60,770 nt of DNA from Acidovorax sp. (lineage in GTDB: Bacteria > Pseudomonadota > Gammaproteobacteria > Burkholderiales > Burkholderiaceae_C): assembly GCA_030692685.1 (NCBI GenBank), contig JAUXZO010000166.1, positions 1 through 60,770 on the forward strand, read 5' to 3'. Positions 1 through 9,362 of the stretch are shown piece after piece; positions within the stretch are counted from its first letter, which is position 1, and the number at the start of each line of letters is the position of its first letter. A model generated the notes under the pieces. The model had not been told where the DNA came from. It ran no database searches and worked only from the letters and a program-made list of their open reading frames with translations. The position numbers were made by a program, and so were the translations under genes.

Positions 1-153
1 CACCACGTCAAACGCCATCATCATGCGGGCGTGGCCGATGTGGCACAGGTCATAAATGGTCATGCCGCACACATACATGCGCACATGGCCAGGTTCGAGC
101 GGGGAAAACTCCTCCAATGCACGCGACAGCGTGTTGTAGATACGCAAACTCAT
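1..153 (-). CDS. cysS: Cysteinyl-tRNA synthetase, N-terminal part (cut by window edge)
   Basis: Charges tRNA-Cys with cysteine in the cytoplasm. Reading the complement from the ATG at 153 gives [16 protein letters not shown], then [19 protein letters not shown]. This is the class I synthetase start, with the zinc-binding Cys of the VCG motif and the HIGH signature (HIGHAR). Only about 51 codons lie in the window; the other roughly 400 residues are beyond position 1. It is divergent from the TPR gene at 367, with about 210 bp between them. Identification is firm because the HIGH region is very conserved. Confidence 0.93.
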   Translation of the reverse strand, partial: MSLRIYNTLSRALEEFSPLEPGHVRMYVCGMTIYDLCHIGHARMMMAFDVV

Positions 154-366
154 GGGATACCAATAACGGGGAGATGGGGGTGGATGGGCGAGGCGGCTCA
201 CCCGGCAGCAAGGGGCAATGGCCCCGCAAGGGGGAGCGCCCGGCAAGGGGCGACCAGCAAAATCACCAGCGGCAACAGCGCACCGTCATGACAACCCCCT
301 CAGCTACAATCCGCCGCAGTATAAGCTGCCGCCCAGCGAGACGCTGCCCAACCCAATTGATTCCCC

Positions 367-1455
367 ATGAAGCAAGTCCGAAGCACACTCCCACGACTTT
401 TGCGCCTGCTGGCCCTGACCGCGCTGCTGGGCAGTGGCGTGGTTCACGCCGACGACTATGCCGACATTACCCAGTTGCTCAAAGCAGGCAAGGCCGCTGA
501 AGCGCTGACCAAAGCCGACCAGCGCCTGGCAGCCAATCCAAAGGACCCGCAACTGCGCTTCTTGCGCGGTGTTGCGCAGGCCGACTCAGGCAAGCAGGCC
601 GATGCGATCACCACCTTCACCAAGCTGACCGAAGAGTACCCAGAGCTGCCCGAGCCCTACAATAATCTCGCCGTGTTGCACGCCAACCAGAACCAGTTGG
701 ACAAGGCCCGCACCGCGCTGGAAATGGCGATCCGCACCAACCCCAGCTACGCCACCGCACACGAAAATCTGGGCGACATCTACGCCAAGCTTGCCAGTCA
801 AGCCTACAACAAGGCGCTGCAGCTGGACGCCAACAACGCCAACTCGGTCAAACCCAAGCTGGCATTGATCCGTGAACTTTTTTCGGCTGACACCACCGGC
901 AAAGCCGGGCGCCCCGCCGCCGCAGCGCCTGCCCCGGCCGTTGTGGCTACGCAGCGGCCTGCACCGGCTGCTGCACCTGCACCAGCACCCGCCCCTGCAG
1001 CAACTCCAGTGGCTCCCGCACCTGCAGCAGCGCCCACTCCAGCCCCTGCTGTGGCGGCCGTGCCTGTAGCACCGGCACCGGCACCTGCAGCGCCCTCGGC
1101 TGCCGCTAGCGATGCAGCTATCCAGACCGTCACTTCGGCGGTTCAGGCTTGGGCGTCGGCATGGTCAGCCAAGGACATGCCAGCCTATCTGGCTGCGTAC
1201 GACAAATCTTTTGACCCGCCTGGCCGCCAGTCGCGCAGCGCGTGGGAAAAAGAGCGTGAATCGCGCATCGTGGGCAAATCCAAAATCAATGTGCAGCTGT
1301 CTGACATGACGGTTTCCGTCAGTGGTGACAAAGCCACCGCGCGTTTTCGCCAGGCCTACAGCGCCGACTCGCTCAACGTGGCCAGCCGCAAAACGCTGGA
1401 CCTTGTGAACAACAAAGGGCGCTGGACCATCGTGCGCGAATCCACAGGCGGCTGA
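367..1455 (+). CDS. Secreted TPR protein with Ala/Pro linker and C-terminal NTF2-like domain
   Basis: A 362-residue exported protein. Residues 1-28 form a signal peptide ending VVHA. TPR-type helical repeats cover about residues 33-160, with typical AxxxLxxAxxxNP spacing. Residues 182-250 are almost only Ala and Pro. The last 110 residues (AWASAWSAKDMPAYLAAY onward) look like an NTF2/SnoaL-like domain. The next gene, an L,D-transpeptidase, carries a similar C-terminal domain, so the two probably act together at the cell wall; this is inference. The Ala/Pro stretch is GC-rich and repetitive and could vary in length between strains. The exact function is unknown. Confidence 0.85.
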   Translation: MKQVRSTLPRLLRLLALTALLGSGVVHADDYADITQLLKAGKAAEALTKADQRLAANPKDPQLRFLRGVAQADSGKQADAITTFTKLTEEYPELPEPYNNLAVLHANQNQLDKARTALEMAIRTNPSYATAHENLGDIYAKLASQAYNKALQLDANNANSVKPKLALIRELFSADTTGKAGRPAAAAPAPAVVATQRPAPAAAPAPAPAPAATPVAPAPAAAPTPAPAVAAVPVAPAPAPAAPSAAASDAAIQTVTSAVQAWASAWSAKDMPAYLAAYDKSFDPPGRQSRSAWEKERESRIVGKSKINVQLSDMTVSVSGDKATARFRQAYSADSLNVASRKTLDLVNNKGRWTIVRESTGG

Positions 1456-1473
1456 TCGTGATTTCCGCCACCG

Positions 1474-1504
1474 CGCCTGCGCCTGGAGCGCGGGCGTTTT
1501 TTTT
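1474..1504 (+). terminator. Intrinsic terminator after the TPR gene
   Basis: A 9-bp GC-rich stem (1474-1482 with 1488-1496, one G-T pair) closes a 5-nt loop and is followed by eight T residues. It lies between the TPR gene stop at 1455 and the ATG at 1516, so the L,D-transpeptidase probably depends on read-through or its own promoter. Confidence 0.75.
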
Positions 1505-1515
1505 GCTGCCCTGAG

Positions 1516-2814
1516 ATGCAGCCAACCCCCCTGCACTGGGACACGCGCAGCCGACAGACGTTGGTCGGTGTTTTGGTATGGGTAGCGCTCCTGCAGGCTA
1601 CCCCCGCACTGGCGCAAAACAACGTTGCACGGCGCCCCGCGTCGTCCGCTCCAACCACCGTGCCCACACACGCGGCCAGCAGCAATCTGCGGGATGGTCA
1701 GGCCGAAGCCCGCTTGCTGGCGGTATACAAACTCATCTCAGAAGGCCGCGGACGCGAAGCCCTTCAACAGGCCGAAAGCCTGGCCAGTGACTACCCCAAC
1801 TTTCAGCTGGCCCAACTGGCCGTGGGCGACCTGCTGACGGCTCGCACCCGCCCCATCGGTCGCTTGGGCGACGTGCCCGAACCGGATTCCGCCCGCAGCA
1901 TCCAGGCCGCAACCACGCTGGGAGAGTTGCGCACCGAATCTCGCCAGCGTGTCGACGCACAGCGCAGCCGCCCTCCGGCGCACACGATTCCAGCGCAGTT
2001 TTTGGAACTCTCTCCCCGCTCGCGCCACGCCATCGCCATTGACGCGTCCCGCTCGCGCCTGTACCTCTTCGAAAACACCCCGACGGGCCTGCGACTGGTC
2101 GCTGACTATTACGCATCGGTGGGCAAACTTGGCATCGAAAAGACGGTGGAGGGCGACCAGCGCACCCCACTCGGGGTGTACTTCATCACCAGCCGCCTGG
2201 ACCCCGCCACGCTCAAGGACTTTTACGGCATCGGCGCGCTGCCCATCAACTACCCCAACCCGCTGGACCTGAGCCGCGGAAAAACGGGCAGCGGCATCTG
2301 GCTGCATGGCACGCCGCCCGATCAGTTTGCGCGCGCACCGCTCGCCACGGATGGCTGTCTGGTGCTGGCCAACCCCGACCTGGAGCGCATCTTGCGCACG
2401 GTGGAACCCCGGTCCACCCCCGTCGTCATTGCGCGGCAACTGCAGTGGGTCACCCCCCACAGCGTCCAGGCAGACCGCAAGGCCTTTGAGGCGGTGCTGA
2501 ATGCCTGGCGCAGCGCCAAGACCGAGGGCGACATGACACGCCTGCTGGGGTTTTATGCGCCTGATTTTCAAAGCCACCGCAAGAAGCCGCTGGCCGAATG
2601 GACCCAGGTGTTACAGGCCGAAACCCGCGCTCTGCGCGGCAGGGAACTCCACCTCAAGGACAAGTCTTACCTGCGGTGGACCGACTCGGCCGACACCATG
2701 GTGGTAACGTTCGGTGAAGTCGCCGAAGGCGCCCGCACCGGCCCCGTCAAGCGCCAATACTGGACGCGACGTGGCCATCAATGGCAAATATTTTTCGAAG
2801 GAGTGATTGGATGA
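1516..2814 (+). CDS. L,D-transpeptidase (YkuD family) with C-terminal NTF2-like domain
   Basis: A periplasmic enzyme that should form or exchange peptide cross-links on meso-diaminopimelate in peptidoglycan. Residues 1-34 are a signal peptide ending PALAQ. The YkuD domain spans roughly residues 170-300 and shows the family motif with the His of WLHGTPP and the catalytic Cys281 in ATDGCLVL. The last 110 residues form an NTF2-like fold similar to the end of the upstream TPR protein, a layout known in proteobacterial YkuD proteins. The stop overlaps the ATG of ppiA by four bases, so the two are translationally coupled. The physiological substrate is not known. Confidence 0.88.
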   Translation: MQPTPLHWDTRSRQTLVGVLVWVALLQATPALAQNNVARRPASSAPTTVPTHAASSNLRDGQAEARLLAVYKLISEGRGREALQQAESLASDYPNFQLAQLAVGDLLTARTRPIGRLGDVPEPDSARSIQAATTLGELRTESRQRVDAQRSRPPAHTIPAQFLELSPRSRHAIAIDASRSRLYLFENTPTGLRLVADYYASVGKLGIEKTVEGDQRTPLGVYFITSRLDPATLKDFYGIGALPINYPNPLDLSRGKTGSGIWLHGTPPDQFARAPLATDGCLVLANPDLERILRTVEPRSTPVVIARQLQWVTPHSVQADRKAFEAVLNAWRSAKTEGDMTRLLGFYAPDFQSHRKKPLAEWTQVLQAETRALRGRELHLKDKSYLRWTDSADTMVVTFGEVAEGARTGPVKRQYWTRRGHQWQIFFEGVIG

Positions 2815-3392
2815 TTTCCAGAAGAAATTCGACCCTGGCGCTTGCCAGTGTTGCGCTAGCAGCTATTTTTTCAGTAGCAAATGTGCAGGCACAAACTGCG
2901 CCCAAGGTCAAGCTGACCACCTCGATGGGAGACATCGTGGTGCAACTGGACCCGGCCAAGGCCCCCAAGACGGTCGAGAACTTTCTGGCCTACGTCAACG
3001 ACAAACACTATGACGGCACCGTGTTCCACCGTGTGATGGACGGCTTCATGATCCAGGGCGGCGGCTTCACGGCTGACATGCAACAAAAGGCCACAAAGCC
3101 CCCGATCGCACTCGAAGCCAACAACGGCCTCAAAAACGACACCTACACCATCGCGATGGCGCGCACGGGCAATCCCAACTCGGCCACCTCGCAGTTCTTC
3201 ATCAACGTGAAGGACAACGCCATGCTCAACGCCCCACAGCCTGATGGCCACGGTTATGCCGTGTTCGGCAAAGTGGTGGAAGGCACGGCCGTGGTGGACA
3301 AGATCAAGGCCGTGGCCGTTGGCAACAAGGGCGGCCACCAGAACGTGCCCACCACCACCGTCACTATCAACTCCGCCACGCTGGTGAAGTGA
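2811..3392 (+). CDS. ppiA: Periplasmic peptidyl-prolyl cis-trans isomerase (cyclophilin)
   Basis: Catalyses proline cis-trans isomerisation in exported proteins. The ATG at 2811 is chosen because it overlaps the upstream stop as ATGA and has GAAGGAG eight bases before it. Residues 1-28 are a signal peptide ([13 protein letters not shown], cleaved near VQA-Q). The cyclophilin core follows, with [28 protein letters not shown] and GYAVFGKV. The hydrophobic core of the signal peptide is encoded by a copy of the interspersed AGCGCT palindrome (2837-2882), which is unusual. A cytoplasmic paralogue follows directly. Confidence 0.93.
   Translation: MISRRNSTLALASVALAAIFSVANVQAQTAPKVKLTTSMGDIVVQLDPAKAPKTVENFLAYVNDKHYDGTVFHRVMDGFMIQGGGFTADMQQKATKPPIALEANNGLKNDTYTIAMARTGNPNSATSQFFINVKDNAMLNAPQPDGHGYAVFGKVVEGTAVVDKIKAVAVGNKGGHQNVPTTTVTINSATLVK
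2837..2882 (+). repeat. AGCGCT-type palindromic repeat inside the ppiA signal peptide
   Basis: Reads GGCGCTTGCC, a short loop, then GCGCTAGCAGCTATTTTTT and CAGTAGCAA. The right half matches the copies at 10409, 27051 and 35211 closely. Here it is in frame and encodes [15 protein letters not shown], the h-region of the PpiA signal peptide. Confidence 0.7.
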
Positions 3393-3419
3393 TTTTTTAA
3401 TTCAGAAGGAAGCATTGCC

Positions 3420-3929
3420 ATGAGCACCAACCCCCAAGTCGAACTGCACATCGCCAACTACGGCGTCATCACCCTCGAACTCGACGCCGCGAAGGCGCCC
3501 AAGTCGGTGGAGAACTTTTTGGCCTATGTGAACAAGGGCCACTACAACAACACCGTGTTCCACCGGGTGATCCCCGGCTTCATGGTGCAAGGCGGCGGCT
3601 TTGAGCCCGGCATGACGCAAAAGACGTCGGATGCGCCCATCGAGAACGAAGCCAACAACGGCCTCAAGAACGCCAACTACACCGTGGCCATGGCCCGCAC
3701 CAGCGACCCACACTCGGCCACCGCGCAGTTCTTCATCAACGTGGCCGACAACGGCTTTCTGAACCACACCGCTCCCTCGGCCCAGGGCTGGGGCTACGCC
3801 GTGTTCGGCAAGGTGGTGGGTGGCGCCGACGTGGTGGACAAGATCAAGGCAGTGCCTACGGGCCGCAAGGGTTTCCATGACGACGTGCCGAAGGAAGACG
3901 TTGTGATCGAGAAGGCCGTCGCCCTCTGA
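3420..3929 (+). CDS. ppiB: Cytoplasmic peptidyl-prolyl cis-trans isomerase B (cyclophilin)
   Basis: A 169-residue cyclophilin without a signal peptide, so it should fold cytoplasmic proteins. Motifs seen: [31 protein letters not shown] and [18 protein letters not shown]. It starts 27 bases after ppiA, with AGAAGGAAG as ribosome site. Tandem periplasmic and cytoplasmic cyclophilins share the insertion-free bacterial core and probably arose by duplication. The next gene, lpxH, follows after 38 bases; ppiB-lpxH adjacency is common in beta-proteobacteria. Confidence 0.95.
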   Translation: MSTNPQVELHIANYGVITLELDAAKAPKSVENFLAYVNKGHYNNTVFHRVIPGFMVQGGGFEPGMTQKTSDAPIENEANNGLKNANYTVAMARTSDPHSATAQFFINVADNGFLNHTAPSAQGWGYAVFGKVVGGADVVDKIKAVPTGRKGFHDDVPKEDVVIEKAVAL

Positions 3930-3967
3930 ACTCGCTTTGAACCTGCTCTGATCTGACGCAGATCACT

Positions 3968-4759
3968 GTGACCACGACCGTGCCCCGGTTCGAGGAGCTT
4001 GCCGCTCCTTCGCACTGGCGCACGGTCGATTTCATTTCGGACCTGCACCTGCAGGCCAGCGAGCCCGTTACCGTCGCCGCATGGAAGCACTACCTGCAGA
4101 CCACACACGCTGACGCCCTGTTTATCCTGGGCGATCTGTTCGAGGTGTGGGTGGGCGACGATGCCCTGCTGGAACCCGGCAGCTTTGAAGCCCAAGGCTG
4201 TGCGGCGTTGAAAACCGCTGCGCAGCGCCTGCCCGTGTACTTCATGCACGGCAATCGCGACTTTCTGGCGGGTCCGGCGTTCCTCGCCCACTGCGACGTC
4301 ACGGGCCTGTCGGACCCCACGGTGCTGGTTTTTGGCGACCAGCGGTTCGTGCTCAGCCATGGCGATCTGTTGTGCCTGGACGATGTGGACTACCAGCGCT
4401 TTCGCGTGCAGGCGCGCAGCACCGAGTGGCAAACGCAATTTCTGTCACAGCCCCTGGCCACGCGCCGCGCGCAGGCACGCGGCATCCGGCAGGAGAGCGA
4501 GGCACGCAAACAGTCGGGTGTTACCTATGCCGATGTGGACGGCCCCGCTGCCATCGCCTGGTTGCAGGCGGCGCAGGCGCAAACGCTCATCCACGGCCAC
4601 ACCCACCGCCCAGCCCACCATACGCTGGCCCCGGGCCTCGCGCGCGTGGTGATGAGCGACTGGGACGCCGCGGCATTACCGCCCCGCGCGGAAACACTGC
4701 GTTTGTCCCGCGCGGGCTTGGAACGCATCCCCCTGGTCCCCATGTACGAGCGATCCTGA
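3968..4759 (+). CDS. lpxH: UDP-2,3-diacylglucosamine diphosphatase
   Basis: Cleaves UDP-2,3-diacylglucosamine to lipid X and UMP in lipid A synthesis, at the cytoplasmic face of the inner membrane. The calcineurin-like metal motifs are present in order: DLHL, GDLFEVWVGDD, GNRDFL, SHGDLLC and GHTHRP. The length (263 aa) is slightly above the usual 240. The start is GTG at 3968; it has no clear Shine-Dalgarno sequence, so a slightly later start is possible. It belongs to the co-directional run from 1516 to 5624. Confidence 0.93.
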   Translation: MTTTVPRFEELAAPSHWRTVDFISDLHLQASEPVTVAAWKHYLQTTHADALFILGDLFEVWVGDDALLEPGSFEAQGCAALKTAAQRLPVYFMHGNRDFLAGPAFLAHCDVTGLSDPTVLVFGDQRFVLSHGDLLCLDDVDYQRFRVQARSTEWQTQFLSQPLATRRAQARGIRQESEARKQSGVTYADVDGPAAIAWLQAAQAQTLIHGHTHRPAHHTLAPGLARVVMSDWDAAALPPRAETLRLSRAGLERIPLVPMYERS

Positions 4760-4793
4760 ACTGCGCGGGGCTTGAACCTGCACCCTGATCGCC

Positions 4794-5624
4794 ATGCCCC
4801 CTCTTCTCAATCGACTCTGGAGCCGCGTGCGCGCCACTGTGGCCCCGGTGCCCGATATATCCGCCACGCTGTGGCTGCAGACCCTGCAGCGCTACCCGTT
4901 TCTGGCCGCCCTGCCCTTGCACGACCAGGCCAAGCTGCGCGCCTTGAGCGCCCTCTTCCTGCACGACAAGCAGTTCCACGGCGCCCACGGGCTGGTGGTG
5001 ACCGACGCAATGGCCATCGACATTGCCGCGCAAGCCTGCCTGCCCCTGTTGCACTGGGGCGACCCGGCCAAGGCGCTGGACTGGTACGACGATTTCGTCA
5101 CTATCGTGCTGCACCCGGGTGAAGCCGTGGCGCGCCGCCAGACCGTGGACGAAGCCGGTGTGGTGCACGAAAACACGCAGGTGCTGCTGGGCGAGGCGAT
5201 GGAACGTGGCCCCATCATGCTGAGCTGGCAACACATCACCAACGCCGCCGAAAACACGGCACGTGGCCACAACGTGGTGGTGCATGAGTTTGTTCACAAG
5301 CTCGACATGCGCAATGGCCAGCCCAACGGCTGCCCACCCCTGCCCGCAGGTTTTTTGGGCACCCGCAGTGGCCGCGCTGCCTATGGCGCATGGTGGGCCG
5401 CCTGGGAGCCCGCCTACGAGCAGTTCCGCGAACGCATCATCATGGCCGACCGCTTCGGCGCCGAGCGGCCCTGGCTCGACGCCTACGGTGCCACATCACA
5501 GTCCGAATTTTTTGCCGTGGCCTGCGAGGCGTACTTTGTAAATCGCGACCGGTTTGCGCAGGAGTTCCCCACGCTGATGCCGGTGCTGGATGCGTTTTTC
5601 AAACGCCCTGCAGTCGCCCACTGA
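4794..5624 (+). CDS. mtfA: Zinc-dependent peptidase, MtfA family (M90)
   Basis: A 276-residue soluble metallopeptidase. The zinc motif HEFVHKLDMRNG is the MtfA signature, and further conserved pieces include WDxxHxxxAxxxxxxNVVVHE-like sequence and SEFFAVACEAYF with the third zinc ligand region. In E. coli MtfA binds the repressor Mlc and affects glucose PTS expression; no Mlc partner is seen here, so the role may be broader. It starts 35 bases after lpxH. Confidence 0.85.
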   Translation: MPPLLNRLWSRVRATVAPVPDISATLWLQTLQRYPFLAALPLHDQAKLRALSALFLHDKQFHGAHGLVVTDAMAIDIAAQACLPLLHWGDPAKALDWYDDFVTIVLHPGEAVARRQTVDEAGVVHENTQVLLGEAMERGPIMLSWQHITNAAENTARGHNVVVHEFVHKLDMRNGQPNGCPPLPAGFLGTRSGRAAYGAWWAAWEPAYEQFRERIIMADRFGAERPWLDAYGATSQSEFFAVACEAYFVNRDRFAQEFPTLMPVLDAFFKRPAVAH

Positions 5625-5691
5625 GACTCTGCGCCTACCGCCAGCGATGGGCGCCGCGCGAATTACTCCGCAGACGGTTTATCTGGTTTTT

Positions 5692-5721
5692 GACAACTTA
5701 TCCAAAATTGGATAAATTGTC
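5692..5721. promoter_or_regulatory. 30-bp dyad operator just before the PAS/HTH regulator
   Basis: Inner arms TTATCCAA and TTGGATAA are separated by AA; outer arms GACAA and TTGTC extend the symmetry. The dyad ends three bases before the ATG at 5725, so a bound protein would block transcription or initiation. The regulator at 5725 is the obvious candidate to bind it. Confidence 0.65.
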
Positions 5722-5724
5722 CGA

Positions 5725-6408
5725 ATGCCTGACAAAACCGCTCTCTGCACCTCGCCGTCCAACCGTACGGCACGGCGTTCGCCCGCGCGCACAGATGAGC
5801 AGACCGCTCTGCTCAGCCAGGTCGAACAGATCGCCCAAGGCCTGGCCGCCACGTTCGCGCCGTTCTGCGAAGTGGTGGTGCACGACCTGCTCGACCCCAA
5901 ACACTCCATCCTCGCCATCTACAACAACCTGTCGGGCCGTGGCGTGGGCGACCCGACCACCGAACTGGGCCTGGCCCGCATTGCCGACCCCGATTACCCG
6001 CAGGTAATTGCCAACTATGCCAACCAGTTTGCCGATGGCCGCCAGGCCAAGAGCACCTCCGTGGGCATCAAGGATGCTTCGGGCCACTACATTGCGGCGC
6101 TGTGCCTGAATGTGGACCTCACGCAGTTTCGGAGCCTACAGAGCGTCGTGGGCCAGTTCACAGCCATTACGGGTGATACGGGCCTCAGCGAAACCCTGGA
6201 CCCCGCGGGCGCCGAGGCCATCCGCCAGCGCATCGACCAGTTTGCAGCGCGCCTGTCTACTGCGCCACGCGCGCTCAAGGCCACCGAGCGGCGCGCGCTG
6301 CTGCGCGAACTCAAGGATTCGGGCAGCCTCGAAGTGCGCCGCGCGATGGAGGTGGTGGCGCAGCACCTGGGCGTGTCGCGCGCCACGGTGTACGCCGATG
6401 CGAAATAA
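5725..6408 (+). CDS. PAS-domain HTH regulator (YheO/DauR type)
   Basis: A 227-residue cytoplasmic regulator. Residues about 30-145 form the YheO-like PAS sensor domain (FCEVVVHDLLDPKHSILAI, SVGIKDASGHYIAALCLN). The C-terminus carries a HTH_22-type domain (GSLEVRRAMEVVAQHLGVSRATVYADAK). Members such as DauR control amino acid catabolism. The gene stands 72 bases before a PLP ammonia-lyase, which it probably regulates in response to the amino acid substrate. A 30-bp dyad overlaps its leader and suggests autoregulation. Confidence 0.87.
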   Translation: MPDKTALCTSPSNRTARRSPARTDEQTALLSQVEQIAQGLAATFAPFCEVVVHDLLDPKHSILAIYNNLSGRGVGDPTTELGLARIADPDYPQVIANYANQFADGRQAKSTSVGIKDASGHYIAALCLNVDLTQFRSLQSVVGQFTAITGDTGLSETLDPAGAEAIRQRIDQFAARLSTAPRALKATERRALLRELKDSGSLEVRRAMEVVAQHLGVSRATVYADAK

Positions 6409-6480
6409 CGCCCGGAACCCCCAGGCGCAAGCCCTGTTTTCTTATACCTCTCCACCCTCTCTGCCCCAAAGACCATAGCC

Positions 6481-7455
6481 ATGACCCTTGCCACCCTCGC
6501 CCTCCCCACCTATGCCGACGTGGTGGCTGCCGCCGCCCGCATTGCCGGCCACGCACACCGCACACCCGTGCTCACCTCGCGAACCATCAACGAAGAGTTT
6601 GGCGCGCAGGTCTTCTTCAAGTGCGAGAACCTGCAGCGCATGGGCGCCTTCAAGTTCCGGGGCGCCTTTAACGCACTGGCCAAGTTCGACGCGGCGCAGC
6701 GCAAAGCAGGTGTGGTTGCGTTCTCGTCAGGCAACCACGCGCAGGGCATTGCGCTGGCCGCACGCGAGCTGGGCATCCCCGCCACCATCGTGATGCCACA
6801 AGACGCGCCCGCAGCCAAGGTGGCCGCAACGCAAGGCTACGGCGCCACCGTGGTGTTCTACGACCGTTACACCGAAGACCGCGAGCAAATCACGCGCGAC
6901 GTGGCCGAGCGCAACGGCCTCACCTTGATCCCGCCCTACGACCATGCGGACGTGTTGGCCGGGCAAGGCACAGCGGCCAAGGAGCTGTTTGAAGAGGTGG
7001 GCCCGCTGGATGCGTTTTTTGTCTGTCTGGGCGGCGGCGGTCTGCTGTCAGGCTCGGCCCTGGCCACGCGGGCGCTGTCGCCCCACACCAAACTCTACGG
7101 CGTGGAGCCCGCAGCGGGCAACGACGGCCAGCAGTCGTTTCGCAGCGGCTCCATCGTGCACATCGACACCCCGCAGACGATTGCCGACGGCGCACAAACC
7201 CAGCACCTGGGCAACATCACCTTCCCCATCATCCAGCGCGATGTGGACGACATCCTGACCGTGACGGACGAACAACTGGTGGATGGCATGCGCTTTTTTG
7301 CCGAGCGCATGAAGCTCATCGTGGAGCCCACGGGCTGCCTGGGGTTTGCAGCGGCGCGCGCCATGCGGGATGAACTCAAGGGCCAACGCGTGGGCGTGCT
7401 CATCAGCGGAGGCAATGTCGACCTGGCGCGGTTCTGTGCGCTGCTGTCGGCATAG
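6481..7455 (+). CDS. Threonine/serine dehydratase-like PLP ammonia-lyase (probable threo-3-hydroxyaspartate ammonia-lyase)
   Basis: A fold-type II PLP enzyme that should remove water and ammonia from a beta-hydroxy amino acid to give a 2-oxo acid. The PLP lysine lies in MGAFKFRGAFN, and SSGNHAQG and GGGGLLSG bind the phosphate. The 324-residue length, without the regulatory ACT domains of IlvA, fits catabolic threonine dehydratase, serine racemase and threo-3-hydroxyaspartate lyase. Pairing with a YheO-type regulator favours the last, but the sequence alone cannot decide the substrate. Confidence 0.82.
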   Translation: MTLATLALPTYADVVAAAARIAGHAHRTPVLTSRTINEEFGAQVFFKCENLQRMGAFKFRGAFNALAKFDAAQRKAGVVAFSSGNHAQGIALAARELGIPATIVMPQDAPAAKVAATQGYGATVVFYDRYTEDREQITRDVAERNGLTLIPPYDHADVLAGQGTAAKELFEEVGPLDAFFVCLGGGGLLSGSALATRALSPHTKLYGVEPAAGNDGQQSFRSGSIVHIDTPQTIADGAQTQHLGNITFPIIQRDVDDILTVTDEQLVDGMRFFAERMKLIVEPTGCLGFAAARAMRDELKGQRVGVLISGGNVDLARFCALLSA

Positions 7456-7547
7456 AAAACCCGCACCTTCTCAGGGCAGCCCCGCCATGGAAGAAGCGCG
7501 CTGCGAGCAATCTGGACTCAAATCGCAGTGTGGCGAAAAGACAAAAA

Positions 7548-7592
7548 CGATAGCTACTAGCGCTTATCCAGCAAGCGCTAGAGCCCATTTTC
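7548..7592 (+). repeat. AGCGCT-type palindromic repeat
   Basis: ATAGCTACTAGCGCTTATCC and AAGCGCTAGAGCCCATTTT surround a short loop. It lies between the converging ends of the ammonia-lyase gene and ahpF, where it could act as a bidirectional transcript end. Confidence 0.75.
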
Positions 7593-7605
7593 ATTCAAAA
7601 TAAAA

Positions 7606-9216
7606 TTACGCAGGCTCCGCCACCGGCTCTGCAGCATGCGCAGTCGCCGCAGCCACCACCGGCATGCGAATCAAGTGGTCAAACGCACTCAGCGCCGCCT
7701 TCGACCCGTCGCCCGCCGCAATCACGATCTGCTTGAACGGTACCGTGGTGCAGTCGCCCGCGGCGAACACGCCGGGGATGTTGGTGCGGCCGTGCGAGTC
7801 CACGATGATTTCGCCAAACTTGGACAGATCTACCGTGCCCTTGAGCCATTCGGTGTTGGGCACCAGGCCGATCTGTACGAACACGCCCTCAAGCGGCACC
7901 AGGTGCTCGGCGTTGGTGGCGCGGTCCTTGTATTTCAAGCCGTTCACCTTGCCATCGGCACCAGTGATTTCGGTGGTCTGCGCATTGGTGTGGATGGTGA
8001 CGTTGGGCAGGCTTTTGAGCTTGTTGACCAGCACGGCGTCGGCCTTGAGCTGATCGGCAAACTCCACCAGCGTGACGTGGGCCACGATGCCTGCCAGATC
8101 AATAGCGGCCTCAACACCCGAGTTGCCGCCGCCGATCACCGCCGTGCGCTTGCCCTTGAACAGCGGGCCGTCGCAATGCGGGCAGTAGGCCACGCCCTTG
8201 TTCTTGTACTCGGCTTCGCCGGGCACGTTGACATTGCGCCAGCGGGCGCCGGTGGACAAGATCACTGTCTTGGACTGCAGCGTGGCGCCGTTGGCCATTT
8301 GCACGCTGATGAGGCCACCGGGCTCTGCCGCCGGGGTCAACTTGTCCGCGCGTTGCAGGTTCATGATGTCCACGCCATAGGACCGGGTTTGGGCTTCGAG
8401 CGCGGCGGCAAACTTGGGGCCATCGGTTTCGAGCACCGAGATGTAGTTCTCAATCGCCAGCGTGTCGTTGACCTGGCCGCCAAAACGTTCGGCAGCCACA
8501 CCAGTGCGGATGCCCTTGCGGGCTGCGTACACAGCGGCTGCAGCACCTGCGGGGCCACCACCGACGATGAGCACGTCGTACGGAGCTTTGGCGCTGAGCT
8601 TGGCGGCGTCTCGGGCGGCAGAGCCGGTGTCCAGCTTGGCCACGACTTCTTCGAGCGTCATGTGGCCCGAGCTGAACATCGTGCCGTTCAGGAACACCAT
8701 GGGCACGGCCATGATTTCGCGCTCAGTCACTTCCTGCTGGAAGGCGCCGCCTTCGATGACGGTGGTCTTGATCTTGGGGTTGACGATGGCCATGAGCGAC
8801 AACGCCTGCACCACGTCGGGGCAGTTGTGGCAGGTCAGGCTCATGTAGACCTCGAAGTTGAAATCGCCATCCAGGGCCTTGATCGAATCGATCACGTCCT
8901 GCTCGACCTTGGGCGGGTGGCCGCCCGTCCACAACAAGGCCAGCACGAGTGACGTGAACTCGTGGCCCAGGGGCAGGCCGGCAAAACGCAGCGAGTTGGT
9001 GGCGCCCACGCGCTGCAGGCTGAACGATGGCTTGCGGGCGTCGTTGCCGTCGGTGCGCAAGGTGATCTTGTCGCTGCGCAGCGATTGAATGGTCGTCAGC
9101 AGCTCGCGCATGTCGCGCGCTGTCTCGCTGTCGTCCAGGGATGCCACCAGCTCAAACGGCTGCTGCACGCGCTCCAGATAGGCGGCGAGTTGGGTCTTGA
9201 GTTGTTCGTCGAGCAT
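7606..9216 (-). CDS. ahpF: Alkyl hydroperoxide reductase subunit F
   Basis: An FAD- and NADH-dependent disulfide reductase that recycles AhpC. Tandem thioredoxin folds at the N-terminus contain the CHNC redox pair ([10 protein letters not shown]). A linker leads to the FAD/NAD domain with [10 protein letters not shown], the CPHC redox pair ([10 protein letters not shown]), [10 protein letters not shown] and the FAD signature [10 protein letters not shown]. At 536 residues it is slightly longer than E. coli AhpF because of an Ala-rich tail. It lies 272 bp downstream of ahpC on the same strand; a mobile-type repeat (9251-9362) has split the usually tight ahpCF pair. Confidence 0.96.
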   Translation of the reverse strand: MLDEQLKTQLAAYLERVQQPFELVASLDDSETARDMRELLTTIQSLRSDKITLRTDGNDARKPSFSLQRVGATNSLRFAGLPLGHEFTSLVLALLWTGGHPPKVEQDVIDSIKALDGDFNFEVYMSLTCHNCPDVVQALSLMAIVNPKIKTTVIEGGAFQQEVTEREIMAVPMVFLNGTMFSSGHMTLEEVVAKLDTGSAARDAAKLSAKAPYDVLIVGGGPAGAAAAVYAARKGIRTGVAAERFGGQVNDTLAIENYISVLETDGPKFAAALEAQTRSYGVDIMNLQRADKLTPAAEPGGLISVQMANGATLQSKTVILSTGARWRNVNVPGEAEYKNKGVAYCPHCDGPLFKGKRTAVIGGGNSGVEAAIDLAGIVAHVTLVEFADQLKADAVLVNKLKSLPNVTIHTNAQTTEITGADGKVNGLKYKDRATNAEHLVPLEGVFVQIGLVPNTEWLKGTVDLSKFGEIIVDSHGRTNIPGVFAAGDCTTVPFKQIVIAAGDGSKAALSAFDHLIRMPVVAAATAHAAEPVAEPA

Positions 9217-9250
9217 GGTGGTGTCCTTTGAATTTCGAGTTGTGATGTGG

Positions 9251-9362
9251 AAGCGGCTAACAAAACTCTTCTAGCGTCGTTACTGCGTCTTGTCGTACTA
9301 CTCGTACTGCCTGCGACGCAGCGCCTAGCCAGAACCGCTTCGCTGAGTTCTGTTAGCCGCTT
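9251..9362. repeat. MITE-like element with 12-bp perfect terminal inverted repeats
   Basis: Ends are AAGCGGCTAACA and TGTTAGCCGCTT, exact reverse complements. The interior contains CTGCGACGCAGCGCC and GAACCGCTTCGCTGAGTT. A relative in opposite orientation lies at 53549-53679. There is no coding capacity. It sits between ahpC and ahpF. Confidence 0.7.

Noticed and set aside
804..1133. Ala/Gly-rich frame opposite the TPR gene
   Set aside because: It mirrors the Ala/Pro linker of the true gene and has no start site.
7636..8952. 438-residue open frame opposite ahpF
   Set aside because: ahpF has all its redox motifs on the other strand; the opposite frame has no family features and is a by-product of high GC codon use.
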